This document shows, one piece after another, positions 13,217-20,951 of a stretch of 64,000 nt of DNA. The stretch's first letter is position 1. Each line of letters begins with the position of its first letter. Source of the stretch: Cellvibrio sp. UBA7671 (GTDB taxonomy: Bacteria > Pseudomonadota > Gammaproteobacteria > Pseudomonadales > Cellvibrionaceae); NCBI GenBank assembly GCA_002483145.1, contig DLHJ01000014.1:682001-746000 (forward strand), written 5' to 3'. A model generated the notes under the pieces. That model saw nothing but the letters and a program-made list of their open reading frames with translations, searched no databases and was not told the origin of the DNA. The position numbers and the translations under genes are program-made.

Positions 13217-15901
13217 TCAAAGGCTTGGAAGATTTGCGGGTTTTTCAAATACCCAGCACCGCTTTTGGCTCTTGGTGATGCGTGATGAAACGTGTTTGTC
13301 GGCCACGAACTTATAAAAACTGCTCGTTTTGAGAACTTCCTTAAGGTCAGCGATTGAGGCAGTTTCTTGCCCACGCTTGCGACAGTGTTCGTAGTACTCA
13401 TTCAGGTTGATGGCGATCAGCTGTTTGTTGAGAGAGTGATTTAGCTTCTCGTTGGGGACTTCAGTTTCGTTTTTGGCTTCATCGATCAGCGTCATTACCT
13501 GATCATTCAGGTGGTGATAGTTTTCCCAGAATTGGAGAACTAGCGGATGATCTTCGGTCAGTCGGCGTTGACGCTCTTTGGCGCGGCCTACAACGTGTGC
13601 TAATGCCTGGTCCAACACTGACTTATGTAAGTTGTCGAACAGTACCGTCAACGCTTCAACAGCGGCCATCAGTTGAGCGTGGCAATCAATTACACGTTGG
13701 TTTTTAATGCCAGTGGTTTTAGTGAGGATCTGCCGGTGGTAATCAAACGCTGAAAAAAACTTGGCCAAGAATTCTTTTTCATGGGTTAGCGCTAAGTGCA
13801 GGTAACCAGCCAGCTCACGCACAGGCATTGTTTTTAACCGATCTGCTATTTCACGGTTTTCAATTTTTTTATGGGCGGTGGTGCAATGCAGGTGGGTTAT
13901 GCGAGTCATGATTGGCTCGCTGCCTTGAACGCTGGCATTCTGGGTAATGACTAACGCACCACGAAAAATACTGTCATTGGTTTGGTTGTCATTGGTTTTA
14001 ACGCCACGGCTCATTAATATGCCGTCGAGGTCAAAGATGTTTTTAAAATCATCCCAATCAACTGACTTTGATGGGCGCCCACCTTTACCCGGCATTGACT
14101 CCCTGTCGCTCTCTACCAGCACTACAGGTAAGTTGCTTAACTGCGACAAGGCGCGACCGCGTGATGACTCAGACGTTTTTAATATGTCGATACCTTCGTA
14201 ATTTTCACGGCCTAACAATCTCCAGATAAAGCGAATCAGCGTTGATTTACCGGATTGCGCTTGCCCTGTTAATTCAAGGAATGGGAATTGCTGGTGCACT
14301 TCCTTAATTTGACGAACAAACAATGCAGCTGTTACATAGCCAAGCGCACACAAACCATTAAGATCAAAAATTTTAATGAAGTCGGGCAATATGTTTTTGT
14401 CGAATTTTTCGCTATGAATAAAGTTGACGCCGACGAGCGATGTTTTTAATTGGCAATCTTTAAAATCCACATAGCCGTGCTTGTTTACTTTTACGCATTT
14501 GCCATCTTTATATCCTGCCTCGGGGAATACATAAGCGCGGCTGGTTTCGTCATAGCCAATAAATTGAACTGTTTCTACCGTTACAGAATTTTTACTGCGC
14601 CACATTTTTCTGAGCATGGTGAGATCCCCTTTATTGCCCGTAAATTCGAGCCAAGTCATTTGGTTTAACAGAGTTAGGGTGAATCGTTCCGGGTTGCTCA
14701 GCCCATTGGCTGAAAATTCCAGATGGTTTCCTTTTGGAAATTCTTTTGTATAGGCAGTGAAAATATACTTGCGCTCTTTTGTATATTTATCTGCTTCGGC
14801 GTGGTTGTATTGCAGTTCGCCGTTAAGAATTTGATCGATTGACACATTGTTGATAAACGTGTCTTTATCGTCGTAGAAGTTTATTTTTCCATCCCCTATC
14901 AGCTCATCAATTTTTGATTTGTGAACTTCACAGGCATAGGTATTTTTATTGAAGTAAATAATTTTGTACTGAAATTCCTTCCAGCAATATGCCGCAAACG
15001 CTTTCTCTTTTGCGCTTGTAGCTGCCAACATTCTTCCGCGCCACTTACAGTCTGCGAGATATTTATCATCGAGCATTCCAGCGCGGTATAAATCATCCCA
15101 ATCCATATCGGGCGAATGAGGGGCACAAATACGCGCCGCTTCGCCAAGCTCGTTGATTAACTTTAAATATTTTAAGGATGCACTTTCACCCGCAAGGCCA
15201 GCGTCATACGACACGCACCAGGTGATGCGCTTGTTTAGATTGGCCTTGATTAAATCACTTGGGTAACTGCTGGTGGAGAATGCTGCTACTGCTTTGTAGC
15301 CAGCCAAATAAAATGCGATAGCGTGGAAAATACCTTCAACAATATGAATGTAATCGCCTTCGTTAATTTCCATTCCCGGAGGCGCCCAATGCTTTCCGGT
15401 GTAAGTAATTCCATATTTAAAGTCGGCCTTTATTGGCTTACCTTTTTTCTTGGTGTGTTTTACAAAATCTCTTTCGTTTATTAATCGATCCCACCAAAAA
15501 CCATCCCACAACATGAATCGCACAGTTACACCAAGGCTTCCGTCATCCAACAACACGGAACCTTGTTCAAACCACTGTTCAGTTTTTATTAAGTCAAAGC
15601 CCCGCATGCTCATGTAAGCCTTAGCAGTTGCATTCGGGTCTTCTGGTGATGCTGGGAATTTGTCTTCGAGGTTTTCCCACAACTCGCTGTAGCGGCTGCG
15701 TGTGGTTTCGTAATAACCACAACTGCTACCGGTATGGCTGCAGGAAAGGCGGTAAGGCTTTTGAATTCCGATAAAAACAGTTGGGCGTTTGCAATCAGGG
15801 CACATCAGGCCGCTGATAAATTTATTATTTTCTTTGTTGCTTCTGTATTGCAGTTGGCTGTCCTTTCGGATTGCATCTAATACGTGGTCGTCAAAGTTCA
15901 T
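13217..15901 (-). CDS. Bifunctional primase/helicase-like replication protein (zinc finger, Toprim, AAA)
   Basis: An 894-residue protein that likely starts and unwinds phage replication forks. A zinc finger at the N-terminus has Cys34, Cys37, Cys54 and Cys61. A Toprim-like domain follows, with Glu189 in HIVEGIFHAIAFYLAG and Asp233 in SYDAGLAGES. The AAA helicase part has a Walker A motif TGQAQSGKST (about 545-554) and a Walker B motif VVLVESDRE (about 593-601), with RGALVITQNA as a sensor-like strand. The end has a helix-rich region that could bind DNA (KRGQETASIADLKEVL). It takes the place of the rolling-circle gpA of P2. The iteron-like array lies just after it. Start ATG 15899-15901. Confidence 0.8.
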   Translation of the reverse strand: MNFDDHVLDAIRKDSQLQYRSNKENNKFISGLMCPDCKRPTVFIGIQKPYRLSCSHTGSSCGYYETTRSRYSELWENLEDKFPASPEDPNATAKAYMSMRGFDLIKTEQWFEQGSVLLDDGSLGVTVRFMLWDGFWWDRLINERDFVKHTKKKGKPIKADFKYGITYTGKHWAPPGMEINEGDYIHIVEGIFHAIAFYLAGYKAVAAFSTSSYPSDLIKANLNKRITWCVSYDAGLAGESASLKYLKLINELGEAARICAPHSPDMDWDDLYRAGMLDDKYLADCKWRGRMLAATSAKEKAFAAYCWKEFQYKIIYFNKNTYACEVHKSKIDELIGDGKINFYDDKDTFINNVSIDQILNGELQYNHAEADKYTKERKYIFTAYTKEFPKGNHLEFSANGLSNPERFTLTLLNQMTWLEFTGNKGDLTMLRKMWRSKNSVTVETVQFIGYDETSRAYVFPEAGYKDGKCVKVNKHGYVDFKDCQLKTSLVGVNFIHSEKFDKNILPDFIKIFDLNGLCALGYVTAALFVRQIKEVHQQFPFLELTGQAQSGKSTLIRFIWRLLGRENYEGIDILKTSESSRGRALSQLSNLPVVLVESDRESMPGKGGRPSKSVDWDDFKNIFDLDGILMSRGVKTNDNQTNDSIFRGALVITQNASVQGSEPIMTRITHLHCTTAHKKIENREIADRLKTMPVRELAGYLHLALTHEKEFLAKFFSAFDYHRQILTKTTGIKNQRVIDCHAQLMAAVEALTVLFDNLHKSVLDQALAHVVGRAKERQRRLTEDHPLVLQFWENYHHLNDQVMTLIDEAKNETEVPNEKLNHSLNKQLIAINLNEYYEHCRKRGQETASIADLKEVLKTSSFYKFVADKHVSSRITKSQKRCWVFEKPANLPSL

Positions 15902-15923
15902 GCGTGTAGCTCCAGCTGCTTTT

Positions 15924-16130
15924 TTATTCGCCAGTGTGGTTCGTCATGTTTTCAAGGCACTCAGCTGTAAGTGCCGCGATGTTGATTAAGCGATGCCGAC
16001 CACGCTTAACAGTTGGAAGTGCCTTTGAATAAATCATTCCTCTGATGGTTTCTTCGGTAAGCCCAACCTTTTTTGCAAACATTTCTTTAGTCATAACGGG
16101 AGATTCAATTGCCACGTTTGTATTGATCAT
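15924..16130 (-). CDS. AlpA/Cox-like DNA-binding protein (probable excisionase)
   Basis: A 68-residue protein with a MerR/AlpA-type helix-turn-helix: MTKEMFAKKVGLTEETIRGMIYSKALPTVKRGRHRLINI, where helix-turn-helix and the wing (KRGRHRLIN) are clear. Such proteins act as Cox/Xis in P2-like phages, promoting excision and repressing the lysogenic promoter. Start ATG 16128-16130 has AGGGG upstream; an internal ATG 36 bases later is a second option. It is the first gene of the leftward early operon and sits across the operator region from the repressor gene, the standard switch layout. Confidence 0.75.
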   Translation of the reverse strand: MINTNVAIESPVMTKEMFAKKVGLTEETIRGMIYSKALPTVKRGRHRLINIAALTAECLENMTNHTGE

Positions 16131-16149
16131 TTTTTGCCCCTATTAGGTA

Positions 16150-16180
16150 ATTTGTATGGGTAATATCTACCTATACAAAT
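16150..16180. promoter_or_regulatory. Operator: 13-bp inverted repeat over the early promoter
   Basis: ATTTGTATGGGTA (16150-16162), a 5-base spacer, and TACCTATACAAAT (16168-16180): a 13-bp inverted repeat with one mismatch. It lies over the -10 box and most of the spacer of the leftward early promoter at 16162-16190. A dimeric repressor bound here would block the excisionase-replication operon. The HTH repressor gene starts 130 bp away. A weaker repeat near 16225-16260 (TGTGAGCATG / CACATAGTGC) may be a second operator. Confidence 0.75.
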
Positions 16181-16190
16181 AGCTTGTCAA
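16162..16190 (-). promoter_or_regulatory. Leftward early promoter
   Basis: On the minus strand TTGACA (16185-16190), exactly 17 bases, then GATATT (16162-16167): a perfect -35 and a 4/6 -10 box. It points into the excisionase gene, whose ATG is about 32 bases further on. The 13-bp inverted repeat overlaps its -10 box. Confidence 0.7.
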
Positions 16191-16309
16191 TAGTATGTGT
16201 GACAGATAGTGAAGTATTGTGATGCAATGTGAGCATGTAATATTTACTTGCACATAGTGCATAACATGCGTTCAAAGCCCCTTAACTTACCCCTGTAGAG
16301 GTGATTGGA

Positions 16310-16609
16310 ATGGTTGATTCACCAGGTAAAAGACTTAAAGCAGCACGGATATTGATGGGGCTTACACGGGGGAAATTTGCCACCCTTACTGGGCTTGAAT
16401 ATTTGAGACTGACCAACGTGGAAAGGGGAAATGCTCGGATGTATGTTGATGATGTCATCACCATTGCAAACACTTTTCCCGAACTGACTGATTGGATTAT
16501 TTTTTCTAAGCCTCTCGACTCAGAAGCGATAAAGAAAAGTGAAAACCAATACATGAAAATTCTGTTTGCAAACTATGAGGTTAGTGGTTTGCCTGAGGCT
16601 GACGAGTAA
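16310..16609 (+). CDS. Small XRE-family HTH protein (probable prophage repressor)
   Basis: A 99-residue protein from ATG 16310-16312 (GAGG lies 7-8 bases upstream; the frame also permits a GTG start at 16301). It has an XRE-type helix-turn-helix: PGKRLKAARILMGLTRGKFATLTGLEYLRLTNVERG, then LTDWIIFSKPLD as a short second part. It has no LexA-like peptidase domain, so it is a short P2-C-like repressor rather than a cleavable lambda-type one. It lies divergent from the excisionase gene and just before the integrase, and its stop overlaps the integrase start (TAATG). It should bind the inverted repeat at 16150-16180; this is inference. Confidence 0.75.
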   Translation: MVDSPGKRLKAARILMGLTRGKFATLTGLEYLRLTNVERGNARMYVDDVITIANTFPELTDWIIFSKPLDSEAIKKSENQYMKILFANYEVSGLPEADE

Positions 16610-17679
16610 TGGCAGTAACGGCAAAGGACAAGGTTAGGCAGGTTGAACCTGGTATTTGGAAGCTGACTGATGATCGGTTTTATGTGGAGATTCGCCCCGG
16701 TGGCAGGGATGGGAAAAAAGTAAAAAAGACCCTGGATAAACTTGATGATGCTCGCAAGTTCAAAACTAACGAATTTGCAAAAGCACACGCGGGGGATTCG
16801 CCATTAACACCCAGCGCCAACACCCTGCGGATGAGTGATTTAGTCGAGGAATGGTACAAGTTGCACGGTTATTCCTTGAAGGACGGCCTTGGGCGCAAGG
16901 GGGTTTTGTTATTTGACTGCGAGCTGATGGGTAATCCCATTGCAAGTAAATTTACAGCTGAAGATTTTGTTATTTTTCGCAAGAGCCGCCTTGAAACACC
17001 GACCGGACAAAACACTGGGAAAATGATTACAGCGAATACTGTTAATCACTCGCAAGCCTATTTTTGCGCGGTATTTAATACGTTGATCAAGTTGGGTAAG
17101 TGGAACCTCCCTAACCCGTTACACAAGCTGCAAAAACTGAAAATTGATGAGCCTGATTTGTGTTTTTTGGATAAGGCACAAATTAAATCTTTATTGAGTG
17201 AACTGAAGCTATCAAACACACCCGATATGTACATCATCGCTAAAATTTGCCTTTCCACTGGCGCACGCTGGGGTGAAGCCGCAAGTCTGAAAGCAACTCA
17301 TGTGAAGGGCAATAAAATCCACTACAGCAAAACAAAGAGTGGTAAAGCGAGGTCAATACCCATCACCACGGAGCTGCAAGAAGAAATTCTGACAGGACGG
17401 CCTAAAAGCGGTCTACTTTTTAATCAAAAGAACCATCGGCACGGTTTTGAAGATGCAGTTGCCAGAGCTGGGATAAAGCTGCCTGATGGGCAAATGACGC
17501 ATGTTTTAAGGCATACATTTGCCAGTCATTTCATGATTAACGATGGAAACATTTTGAAGCTGAAGGAGATACTGGGGCATAGCACTTTGGATATGACAAT
17601 CCGGTACGCAAAATTGGCGCCTAGCCACCTTTCCCAAGCAGTTACTCACAACCCTATCGCCACGTTGTTGACCAGTTGA
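16609..17679 (+). CDS. Phage integrase, tyrosine recombinase
   Basis: A 356-residue tyrosine recombinase. The catalytic residues are all visible: Arg220 in STGARWGEA, Lys243 in the beta hairpin, His298 and Arg301 in THVLRHTFASHF, His324 in ILGHSTLDMT, and Tyr333 in IRYAKLAP. An N-terminal arm-binding domain (residues 10-60) and a core-binding domain (about 75-170) precede it. The start codon overlaps the repressor stop (TAATG). It lies at the right end of the prophage, about 100 bp from the tRNA-Leu fragment that forms the attachment site, which it should recognise. Length and motifs are those of HP1/P2-type integrases. Confidence 0.93.
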   Translation: MAVTAKDKVRQVEPGIWKLTDDRFYVEIRPGGRDGKKVKKTLDKLDDARKFKTNEFAKAHAGDSPLTPSANTLRMSDLVEEWYKLHGYSLKDGLGRKGVLLFDCELMGNPIASKFTAEDFVIFRKSRLETPTGQNTGKMITANTVNHSQAYFCAVFNTLIKLGKWNLPNPLHKLQKLKIDEPDLCFLDKAQIKSLLSELKLSNTPDMYIIAKICLSTGARWGEAASLKATHVKGNKIHYSKTKSGKARSIPITTELQEEILTGRPKSGLLFNQKNHRHGFEDAVARAGIKLPDGQMTHVLRHTFASHFMINDGNILKLKEILGHSTLDMTIRYAKLAPSHLSQAVTHNPIATLLTS

Positions 17680-17708
17680 GGGGGCACACGGGGGGCGCAC
17701 TTTCATGA

Positions 17709-17766
17709 AATACAGTGATTTACTGTGATTAAATCGCTCGCAAAGGCCGCCGAATATCACTGTATT
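17709..17766. repeat. Inverted repeat near the attachment site (possible integrase arm sites)
   Basis: AATACAGTGAT (17709-17719) and its exact reverse complement ATCACTGTATT (17756-17766) flank a 36-bp gap. A related half-site TTACTGTGAT lies between them at 17720. The elements sit between the integrase stop and the tRNA core, where arm-type integrase or excisionase sites are expected. Confidence 0.55.
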
Positions 17767-17786
17767 GCACACCATTGCAGCCTGCA

Positions 17787-17845
17787 CCGGATTCAAAATC
17801 CGGCGCCCTTAAAGCGTGTCGGTTCGAGTCCGACCACTGGCACCA
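17787..17845 (+). tRNA. 3' part of tRNA-Leu(CAA), right attachment site of the prophage
   Basis: The sequence CCGGATTCAAAATCCGG forms a perfect anticodon stem-loop with anticodon CAA (leucine). It is followed by a variable arm, the T arm GTCGGTTCGAGTCCGAC, the acceptor 3' strand CACTGGC, and ACCA. The 5' acceptor strand (which should be GCCAGTG) and a D arm are absent upstream, so only the part from the anticodon stem onward is present. This is expected for an attR: the phage restores the full gene at the other end. The break at the anticodon stem matches the known integration mode of Haemophilus phage HP1. Confidence 0.85.
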
Positions 17846-17853
17846 AATCCGAA

Positions 17854-17885
17854 AGGGGCTTACAGCAATGTAAGCCCCTTTTTTT
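17854..17885 (+). terminator. Strong terminator after the tRNA fragment
   Basis: A 10-bp perfect stem AGGGGCTTAC / GTAAGCCCCT with a 6-base loop and a run of seven T. It lies 9 bases after the CCA end and was probably the original terminator of the host tRNA-Leu gene. Confidence 0.9.
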
Positions 17886-18047
17886 GCTTTATATCTACAA
17901 CCTGTGGCAGTGGAAGTCGCCCGGCCCGCCGGGGAAAAATCTCGCAACGTCAGACTAGCGCTCAACCATGCACTAAAAAGTCCATTCACGGAGAGATGTA
18001 GAAAAACTCAGGTGCGATCGAGACAGCAATGATCGACAGCGTAAAAT

Positions 18048-19073
18048 TTAATATTCCAATTGCAGATTGCGGTGATAGCGAACCAATGACTTCTTCGTTT
18101 GTCGGGATGCTAACGCCGCTTGTGCATAATGCTCAGCAACGGCAATCGCCGCACAGTTAATAATGTCTAGATTACCCGCATACTTAGGCAAATAATCACC
18201 CAGCCCCTCGACACTTAAATCAACCCGAATACCTCCTTCAATCACAACAGGCTCTCCCTCCAACTTGTAGCCAGGTACATACGCCTGAATCTTTTCCAAC
18301 ATTGCCAATAGTGGGGAGCGCAATGCATCTGTATCAACTGCATCACAATAGGCCGTCACACTGGTCAGCATACGCGTTTCAGGATTCACTTCATCTACAA
18401 ACAACTCAACATCAAAATCTTTGACACCGGTATATTTTTTCAAACCCGCTTTAGTGTTGTGATAATACTCATCAAGGTTGGCCAGAGTTCCGGGGCCAAT
18501 AGAGTTGGGAGAGACAATCGATCTAACCGCGATTTTTTGTACCCCGGGAATTGCGCTGGCCAATACTTGCGCAACAGGAATAGATGACTGGCCGCCGCAA
18601 GAAATCATACTGATATTTTTATTTTCGAGTACTTCCCTCATTCCGAATGCTGGCACACAGCACTCGCCTATTTGTGAAGGGGTCATATCTATCGCAAGAA
18701 TACCCAAGCGATCAAATACTTGCGCATGCTCAATGTGATTGGCTGCGGATGTCGCATCAAACACAATATCACAGCGATAACGTGGCTCAAAAAACGCATT
18801 GATCCCTTGATCTGATACCGGAACACCCAATTCCGAGGCGAAAGACATTCCTGCCGATTGCAAATTTCTACCAGAAAAAATGACGCACTCCATCCAGGGG
18901 GAACGCCGTACTTTCACCAGTAGATCCACACCAATTTTTCCTGTCCCGATGATTCCCACCCGCAAACGGCCAGATGTAGATTCACTCGTACCCTTATTAT
19001 TCTGTAAAAAGTTGTTCGTTAAAAAGCTACCCTGTAAAAAATCACCACTCAATAACGCTTTAATGAACTGCAT
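18048..19073 (-). CDS. Acetaldehyde dehydrogenase (acetylating)-like protein with N-terminal extension
   Basis: A 341-residue protein of the DmpF/MhpF/BphJ family, which turns acetaldehyde, CoA and NAD+ into acetyl-CoA. The Rossmann motif GTGKIG is at 43-48 and the catalytic cysteine region is ISCGGQSSIP (Cys159). The C-terminal half has DEVNPETRMLTSVTAYCD and related family patterns. Family members begin about 36 residues later; here a good ribosome site (AAGGA, 8 bases upstream of ATG 19071-19073) supports the longer start. The extension has three 5-residue repeats (GDFLQ, GSFLT, NNFLQ; residues 10-24). The usual partner, 4-hydroxy-2-oxovalerate aldolase, is absent next to it, so its substrate and channel partner are unknown. 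Confidence 0.8.
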   Translation of the reverse strand: MQFIKALLSGDFLQGSFLTNNFLQNNKGTSESTSGRLRVGIIGTGKIGVDLLVKVRRSPWMECVIFSGRNLQSAGMSFASELGVPVSDQGINAFFEPRYRCDIVFDATSAANHIEHAQVFDRLGILAIDMTPSQIGECCVPAFGMREVLENKNISMISCGGQSSIPVAQVLASAIPGVQKIAVRSIVSPNSIGPGTLANLDEYYHNTKAGLKKYTGVKDFDVELFVDEVNPETRMLTSVTAYCDAVDTDALRSPLLAMLEKIQAYVPGYKLEGEPVVIEGGIRVDLSVEGLGDYLPKYAGNLDIINCAAIAVAEHYAQAALASRQTKKSLVRYHRNLQLEY

Positions 19074-19670
19074 AATTTGATCCTTGAAAATTATCTCATT
19101 AACCGATTTACATCTCGGGGGTCAGAACACAGCTCAAAGATTTCATAATCATTTTGTCAATGAAATACCAAATATTGATTTTCGCGAACCACATCTCAGA
19201 TAAAAATATTAATTTGTAAAGAAAAAAATATAGGCTAGAAACAAAAATTTATTGACCAATTACCACGCTTCAATAGATTCGTTTAATACGATAAATATGC
19301 AACACAAATAAATCCAGATTAATTTTTAATCAAGGTTATGACTCAAAAAACTGTCTCACGAAACTTTAGGCGACACATTTTTTTTAAACGACTGAAAAAG
19401 CCTATTAAATAAATGATGAGGTCGTCATAATCGTCCGCCCGTTAACAATTATTAACCAAACATTTCACAAAAGAATTAATGCAGCAATGTGCATGGGCTG
19501 CCTTGTCGTTATGTTGCTGCTGTTAATACAACAAAAATCCTGACAGCTAACATAAATGTTTGTTAGCTAATCATTAGTAGCAACCAATAACAGTGAAGCG
19601 ATACTTTGATCTGAGGTTTTGTCGAAGTAAAAGGTAAATTTTTGACAGTTGACAACCAAAGGAGCATCAA
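19074..19670. other. AT-rich intergenic region without a convincing gene
   Basis: About 600 bases of AT-rich DNA between two divergent genes. Visible elements are a 7-bp inverted repeat ATTTCAT / ATGAAAT at 19140-19166 and several stop codons in all frames. One short basic frame (24 codons, 19338-19412) and a hydrophobic stretch near 19440-19540 without a good start are not enough to call. The region must contain promoters for the dehydrogenase (leftward) and for the operon at 19671 (rightward). Confidence 0.5.
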
Positions 19671-20921
19671 GTGGTTAAACAACCCAAGTATTATTTTGAG
19701 GCCATTTTGGGAATTAATGCGCCGTGGTCAGCACATGATGTGAATATCGACGAAAAGAATAAAATAATCCAAATTACACTTTCCCATCATGTGGAAAAAT
19801 CGCGGTTTTCCTTTTTTTCAAAGGGAAACGATACTGATAATAATAAAATAGTGGATACCGGCTTAAACAAACGCTGGCTTCACAGCAGCATTGGCTATTA
19901 CAGCTGTCATATAGTCTCATCGTTTTACGACCCCAGTATTTCGGGAGCAGGCATTAGTAGAGAAGCACTTTTGCAACCCAATTTTTTGGGTGACCCCAAC
20001 CGCAACTATACTCATCAATTACGCCAGGAAGTCGCACTCGCGCACATTCGCGGCATTGCACCTGACGCTATCGCCAATATGTTGCGACTTGACCAGTCCC
20101 TGGTTGATGAAATTTTAAATGACATTGAAAAAACCCCGGAATCCTATCGTCTAGCAACCTGTCTGCCGTGCGAATCCGATCCCATCTGGGAAAGTATGAT
20201 TTACGATAAATTTCATTTGAAAACCCAGCTGTTCCCATTAAAACTCATGCTGTCCAAACTAAAGCTCAGCATGATTGATCCTAAGGTTGAAGTGAAGCTA
20301 TCGGACTCGGTCAACGAGTTGCGTAAATTTTTTATTTCGCATATCAATGCGCTGGATGCTGAAATTAGCCAAATATCGGCACTTTCAATGAAGAAACAAT
20401 CTGTTGAAGAGCGTCGTAGCGTCACCACCAAATTGGTTTTACCTGCATTGAAGAATAGTATTTGGTTAAAGCTGGTTACCGGTAAAATTGACCTTGGCTC
20501 AACCAACATGCCGCTGAATCTGTTTTTGGTTCGCCTGCGTCATGCGTTCCAGAATACCGACGATAATAATGCGCGGGTCTTTGCACTTAACTCCTTGCGC
20601 GAGTTTTTCCGCAAAAACGCACGCAACCTCAAAAAAGAATTGGTGCAGATTAATCAATTAATGAATGCGCCAGAAGAAGCCCAATACTCACTGCCCGACG
20701 AGCGCAGCGAAATATGGAAGCGCATCTTAAAAGATGACAGTTTCATCCCGAGTTCACATATTGCCTATAAGCTCTTACTCTCCAATTTGCGGTCACAGAT
20801 TCTCATGAACCCGGATCCGGTAGTCGAGCTTAATGCCGTAAGACGCGTAAGGGATTTTATCAAACACAACCAGCGATTTATGCAACAAGAGCTTCGCATG
20901 GTTTTAAGCAATAGCCGCTAA
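19671..20921 (+). CDS. Uncharacterised protein: transposase-like N-terminus plus three 68-residue repeats
   Basis: The 416-residue protein starts at GTG 19671 (AAAGGAG upstream). The N-terminus (YYFEAILGINAPWSAHDV, then IIQITLSHH) resembles the start of ISL3-family transposases. A helix-turn-helix-like stretch is at 131-150 (PDAIANMLRLDQSLVDEILN), but no transposase catalytic domain follows. Instead three blocks of exactly 68 residues occur at 165-232, 257-324 and 341-408. Each begins LP, has IW seven residues later, an L-rich helix 17 residues after that (PLKLMLSKL, PLNLFLVRL, AYKLLLSNL), and ends LRKFF/LREFF/VRDFI-X-H/N then E-I/L. The next gene starts 30 bp later. The function is unknown; it may be a regulator or adaptor. 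Confidence 0.75.
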   Translation: MVKQPKYYFEAILGINAPWSAHDVNIDEKNKIIQITLSHHVEKSRFSFFSKGNDTDNNKIVDTGLNKRWLHSSIGYYSCHIVSSFYDPSISGAGISREALLQPNFLGDPNRNYTHQLRQEVALAHIRGIAPDAIANMLRLDQSLVDEILNDIEKTPESYRLATCLPCESDPIWESMIYDKFHLKTQLFPLKLMLSKLKLSMIDPKVEVKLSDSVNELRKFFISHINALDAEISQISALSMKKQSVEERRSVTTKLVLPALKNSIWLKLVTGKIDLGSTNMPLNLFLVRLRHAFQNTDDNNARVFALNSLREFFRKNARNLKKELVQINQLMNAPEEAQYSLPDERSEIWKRILKDDSFIPSSHIAYKLLLSNLRSQILMNPDPVVELNAVRRVRDFIKHNQRFMQQELRMVLSNSR

Positions 20922-20951
20922 ACATTCATTAGATCGTTCAGGAGATCTTGC

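Noticed and set aside
17729..17989. An 86-codon minus-strand frame with SDSNRHALRAPDFESGAG
   Set aside because: It is the antisense reading of the tRNA-Leu fragment and its terminator. This peptide pattern is a well-known false protein over tRNA-Leu genes.
19338..19412. A 24-codon basic frame in the AT-rich gap
   Set aside because: It has ATG and a weak upstream AAGG, but at this length and in AT-rich DNA it could be chance. No conservation can be judged.
19671..20921. The idea that this gene is an active insertion sequence transposase
   Set aside because: Only the N-terminal segment resembles ISL3 transposases. No DDE catalytic domain and no flanking inverted repeats or target duplications were seen.
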